Of a stretch of 64,000 nt of DNA, positions 61,277 through 64,000 are shown piece by piece. Made by a program: the position numbers and the translations under genes. Location of the stretch: positions 1 through 64,000 of the forward strand of contig CADCDP010000028.1 of NCBI GenBank assembly GCA_902800305.1, in the 5' to 3' direction. The stretch's first letter is position 1. Each line of letters opens with the position of its first letter. A model generated the notes under the pieces. That model saw only the letters and a program-made list of their open reading frames with translations, did no database searches and had not been told where the DNA came from. This DNA comes from an uncultured Bacteroidales bacterium (GTDB lineage Bacteria > Bacteroidota > Bacteroidia > Bacteroidales > Bacteroidaceae).

Positions 61277-63136
61277 ATGAACATTAAAAAACTACTTTCT
61301 ATGGCTGCTGCGGTAGCTCTGCTGGCAGCTTGTAGCGACTACGACCCAGGACTGTCTGACCAGGTGTCCACCTACACCGCAGAACAGGAAGCCGTACTTG
61401 ACCAGTACGGTGAAAACTTCGTGACCCGCTATGGTGCTATCGACCCCAACCACACTTGGGGATTCGGCAGCATGGAAACTCGCACTGTGGAAGTGAACCG
61501 CAACATGTGGGACAGCGCAGTAAAGGACGAAAACAACCAAATCGTTGACTACACCACTTGGACTAACTATCAAGGCAAGACGATGGTTGTGCCTGGCTTC
61601 CCATCGAAGGTGGAAGGCGACGGACAATACTACATCGAGGAAAATAATGCTGCTGTAGCTTACACCAAGGAGCAGCTCATCCAGAAGGGACAGGACAGCT
61701 ACGTGCCCATCGGCGACGTGACTGACGAAGAGATTCAGTGGGTCTCTGAATGGTTCCGTTCCAATCCGAACCCCCAATCTAAAGTGCCCCACTTCACGGA
61801 GTTCTACATCATGGACATCTCGCAGGACTACGACCGTGTGGAGTATCCTGACGGAGAAGCCATCAACCGCAATCTGCAAGTGTACAACAACGGTTCGATA
61901 GATGAAAACGGATGGTTTGAAGGAGAAGATTATCCCGACAACGGCACAGACCCCATCACCTTCGGCATGGACTACTTTGCCGTGCAGACCAGCAACGGCT
62001 CTTGGGAGCACGAGAACAACTTCAACAAGCAGAAGACCAATCCGCTGAATGGTACCAACCCCAACAACTCGACCATCTTCCCCAACCGCTCGCTCAAGTA
62101 CTGGTACAGTGGTCACTACGAGTGGCCTAATGGAGTAAAGACATTGGTGTCTAACGGTTACACCACGAACTTCTCTTACCACAACTCTGACAACAACACC
62201 GACTACACGAGATTTGTGCTTGTTCACCTCCAATTCGACGGTCCTCGCACAGGTCGCCACTACGATGGCTACTACCTCGCCTTCGACTACGAGTACAAGA
62301 AGCTGCATGCTGCAGAATATGACGAGAATGGTAACCCCAAGAATGGTACTATCAAATACTCTCAGCGGAAGCCAGACGGCTACTACAGCAACTGGATTGT
62401 GAAAATTGCACCTGCTGATCCTAACTGGGATTGGAAAAAAGATGAACCAGGAGATGAACCAGAGCCAGACCCAACTCAACCAGACCCAGATCCAGACCCA
62501 ATTCCTGTAGTGACTTATACACACCGCATCTTCTGCGAGGACCTCGGCTCTACTTACGACTTCGACTTCAACGACGTTGTGTTTGATGCTTACGTGAAAG
62601 ACGGCAACACTTACGTGAAGATTCTTGCTTCCGGTGGTACTCTGCCTATCTACGTAGGTCCTAAGACAGCAGCTGAGTGTACCAACGAGTATGAGGCTCA
62701 CCACATCCTCAACCCAGACGTACAGCTCAACAGCAAGAACCTCTACAACCCAATCCTTCGTGGCACTGCATCGAGAATCATTGAAGTGCAGGGCGTGACG
62801 AACATCGCCGACGTGAAGATTTGGGTGGATGGCAACCTGCTGGCTAACGTGAACGATGCAGACAACAACACCATCATAGAGCTTCCATCACAAGTAGGTG
62901 CTTACGGTGGTAGCGGCAACTTGAACGGTCAGACGGCTGGCACACGCGGAGGCAATCCTCCATACAAGCTCTGTGTACCTGTCGGCACAAGATGGCCAAA
63001 CGAGCAAGTACAGATTGAAACCGTTTACCCATACTTCCGCTATTGGGTACAGAACGAGAACAGTGTGTACAACTACGGCGGCACGATGGACTGGACGAAG
63101 ACCATCGGCGACCGAAACAAGCTCGTAGGAGAATAA
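61277..63136 (+). CDS. LruC-domain lipoprotein
   Basis: This 619-residue surface lipoprotein has the lipobox LLAACSDYD (Cys19). An N-terminal region has DPNHTWGFGSMETRTVEVNR (about 54-73), found in related Bacteroidales proteins. A Pro/Asp/Glu linker (DEPGDEPEPDPTQPDPDPDP, about 393-412) leads to the LruC domain with the signature DLGSTYDFDFNDVVFD (about 421-436). LruC proteins are extracellular and of unknown function. A terminator follows at 63193-63223. Confidence 0.85.
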   Translation: MNIKKLLSMAAAVALLAACSDYDPGLSDQVSTYTAEQEAVLDQYGENFVTRYGAIDPNHTWGFGSMETRTVEVNRNMWDSAVKDENNQIVDYTTWTNYQGKTMVVPGFPSKVEGDGQYYIEENNAAVAYTKEQLIQKGQDSYVPIGDVTDEEIQWVSEWFRSNPNPQSKVPHFTEFYIMDISQDYDRVEYPDGEAINRNLQVYNNGSIDENGWFEGEDYPDNGTDPITFGMDYFAVQTSNGSWEHENNFNKQKTNPLNGTNPNNSTIFPNRSLKYWYSGHYEWPNGVKTLVSNGYTTNFSYHNSDNNTDYTRFVLVHLQFDGPRTGRHYDGYYLAFDYEYKKLHAAEYDENGNPKNGTIKYSQRKPDGYYSNWIVKIAPADPNWDWKKDEPGDEPEPDPTQPDPDPDPIPVVTYTHRIFCEDLGSTYDFDFNDVVFDAYVKDGNTYVKILASGGTLPIYVGPKTAAECTNEYEAHHILNPDVQLNSKNLYNPILRGTASRIIEVQGVTNIADVKIWVDGNLLANVNDADNNTIIELPSQVGAYGGSGNLNGQTAGTRGGNPPYKLCVPVGTRWPNEQVQIETVYPYFRYWVQNENSVYNYGGTMDWTKTIGDRNKLVGE

Positions 63137-63192
63137 GGATTTTCTTTCTCATTCATTGTTAATATTCCCTCATACTCCAGTGTGAGGTTAGG

Positions 63193-63223
63193 CGACGCGG
63201 ACTCCGAGGTGGAATCCGCGTCG
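63193..63223 (+). terminator. Hairpin after the LruC gene
   Basis: cgacgcgga and tccgcgtcg pair exactly around a 13-base loop, followed by ttgattt. It lies 57 bases after the stop. Confidence 0.7.
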
Positions 63224-63251
63224 TTGATTTAAACCCATAAAACAACGCAAC

Positions 63252-64000
63252 ATGAAGAAACTAACCATCCTCCTCACCCTCCTGCTCATCGCCTTCGCAC
63301 CTGTCGAGGCTCAGCAGCAGAAGAATAAGACGGAACAGAAGACCGAGAAGAAGGCCGAGAAGAAAACGGAAAAGAATGCTGGCAAGAAGGACTCGGCAAA
63401 GCAAGACAAGAAGAAGGAGTCGGCCAAGAAGGACGACCCCAAGAAGAAGAAGCTTACCCGCAAGGAGCGCATCCAGCAGAAGAAGGAACAGCTCAAGAAG
63501 AAGGCTGCCGAACTGAAGGTGAAGGCAAAAGAGAAGGCCGCCGACCTGAAAGTGAAGGCACAAGAGACTGCCGAAGACCTGAAAGAGAAGGCAGAGGATG
63601 CCAAGGTGAAGGCTGACTCCATCCTCGATGAGCGTAACGCCAAGATTACCACCGATACGCTGTGGGTGGCAAGACCCAAGGAGACGTGGATTTTCCGCCT
63701 CAAGACCGACGGCCTTGGCGAGCAGTTCCACATCCGCGCTACCGATGCCACCAACGGACAAAAGCTTAACTACTTTCTGGCAAATGACCCAAAGATTACC
63801 GTCGGCTTGATGGCGAACTATAGGGGCATCTCGCTCGCCCTCTCCTTCTCGCCCAGCAAGATTCTGAGCGACATCAGCGACATGGTGTCGGCCATCAACT
63901 ATTACAGCAACACCTTCGGCATTGACCTCACTTACGAGAACATCGATAAATTCCGAGGACGTACCTCCATGATGGGCCGCCGCCGCAAACTGAACAACAC
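63252..64000 (+). CDS. DUF4421-like outer-membrane protein (3' end outside window)
   Basis: The first 249 codons are present. A signal peptide (MKKLTILLTLLLIAFAPVEAQ) is followed by an extremely Lys/Glu/Ala-rich helical region (about 22-125, repeated KAAELKVKAKEKAADLKVKA units). The region from about 135 on (DTLWVARPKETWIFRLKTDG, GLMANYRGISLALSFSPSK, INYYSNTFGIDLTYEN) matches the beta-barrel pattern of DUF4421 proteins. The Lys-rich region is unusual for the family. The gene continues beyond 64000. Confidence 0.65.
   Translation, partial: MKKLTILLTLLLIAFAPVEAQQQKNKTEQKTEKKAEKKTEKNAGKKDSAKQDKKKESAKKDDPKKKKLTRKERIQQKKEQLKKKAAELKVKAKEKAADLKVKAQETAEDLKEKAEDAKVKADSILDERNAKITTDTLWVARPKETWIFRLKTDGLGEQFHIRATDATNGQKLNYFLANDPKITVGLMANYRGISLALSFSPSKILSDISDMVSAINYYSNTFGIDLTYENIDKFRGRTSMMGRRRKLNN

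Noticed and set aside
1..64000. rRNA, tRNA, riboswitches and insertion sequences
   Set aside because: No tRNA cloverleaf or CCA-type end, rRNA core sequence, known riboswitch core or transposase motif was recognised by eye. A covariance-model scan would be needed to exclude small RNAs.

Overview
The window is a chromosomal segment of a Bacteroidales bacterium, most likely Prevotellaceae or a close relative from a gut or rumen. The evidence is the SusC/SusD pair with BACON and surface glycan-binding lipoproteins, Bacteroidetes-type promoters (TTTG, about 20 bases, TAnnTTTG) ahead of many genes, many secreted proteins ending in a short YY-x-AG-x-R…P-QKG-x-NIVR tail or dockerin repeats, and Bacteroidales families such as DUF4252, DUF4421, DUF4859, LruC and DUF4248. 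No rRNA, tRNA, CRISPR array or insertion sequence was recognised.

Layout. 0-1.3 kb: a PemK/MazF-like toxin with an overlapping partner gene, flanked by a long direct repeat that implies a second copy left of the window. 2-11.5 kb: a beta-mannan operon (GH26 mannanase, GH130 mannosylglucose phosphorylase, GPH sugar symporter, cellobiose 2-epimerase, mannose-6-phosphate isomerase), a GxxExxY protein and a GH36 alpha-galactosidase. 11.6-23.6 kb, minus strand: two M6 metalloproteases, a propeller sensor lacking a kinase, a SpoU/TrmH RNA methyltransferase and two CotH/LTD proteins. 23.8-34.9 kb: a GH3 enzyme, then SusC, SusD, a TIG-domain glycan-binding lipoprotein and a BACON-GH5 enzyme. 35-47.9 kb: a secreted beta-sandwich protein, purN, a DUF1232 protein, a small HExxH protein, HU, a multi-repeat DUF4859-like protein, two tiny membrane proteins, a secreted HEIGH metallopeptidase, rmuC, a MORN protein and a DUF4252 protein. 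48-51.6 kb: a His-rich COG0523 GTPase and nrdD. 51.7-57.1 kb: a five-gene glycosyltransferase/Stealth operon. 57.5-60.1 kb: an S24 repressor facing a DUF4248, small membrane protein, P5-like and HU-like module. 60.1-64 kb: a Na+/Ca2+ antiporter, a LruC lipoprotein and a truncated DUF4421 gene.

How it fits together. SusC/D, the TIG lipoprotein and GH5 would capture and cut a galacto(gluco)mannan. GH26 would release mannobiose, GH36 remove galactose and GH3 trim gluco-oligosaccharides. The symporter would import mannobiose, the epimerase convert it to mannosyl-glucose, GH130 phosphorolyse that to mannose-1-phosphate and glucose, and ManA feed mannose-6-phosphate into glycolysis. The mutase between the two mannose phosphates is not in this window.

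The most unusual material lies in four places. First, the S24 switch: face-to-face promoters whose -33 boxes sit in a perfect 9-bp inverted repeat, controlling a lysis-like cassette. Second, several families of palindromic intergenic elements, some of which now supply start, stop or N-terminal codons. Third, paralogous secreted enzymes that have swapped C-terminal anchoring modules. Fourth, the tandemly duplicated toxin locus. All functions are read from sequence motifs only.
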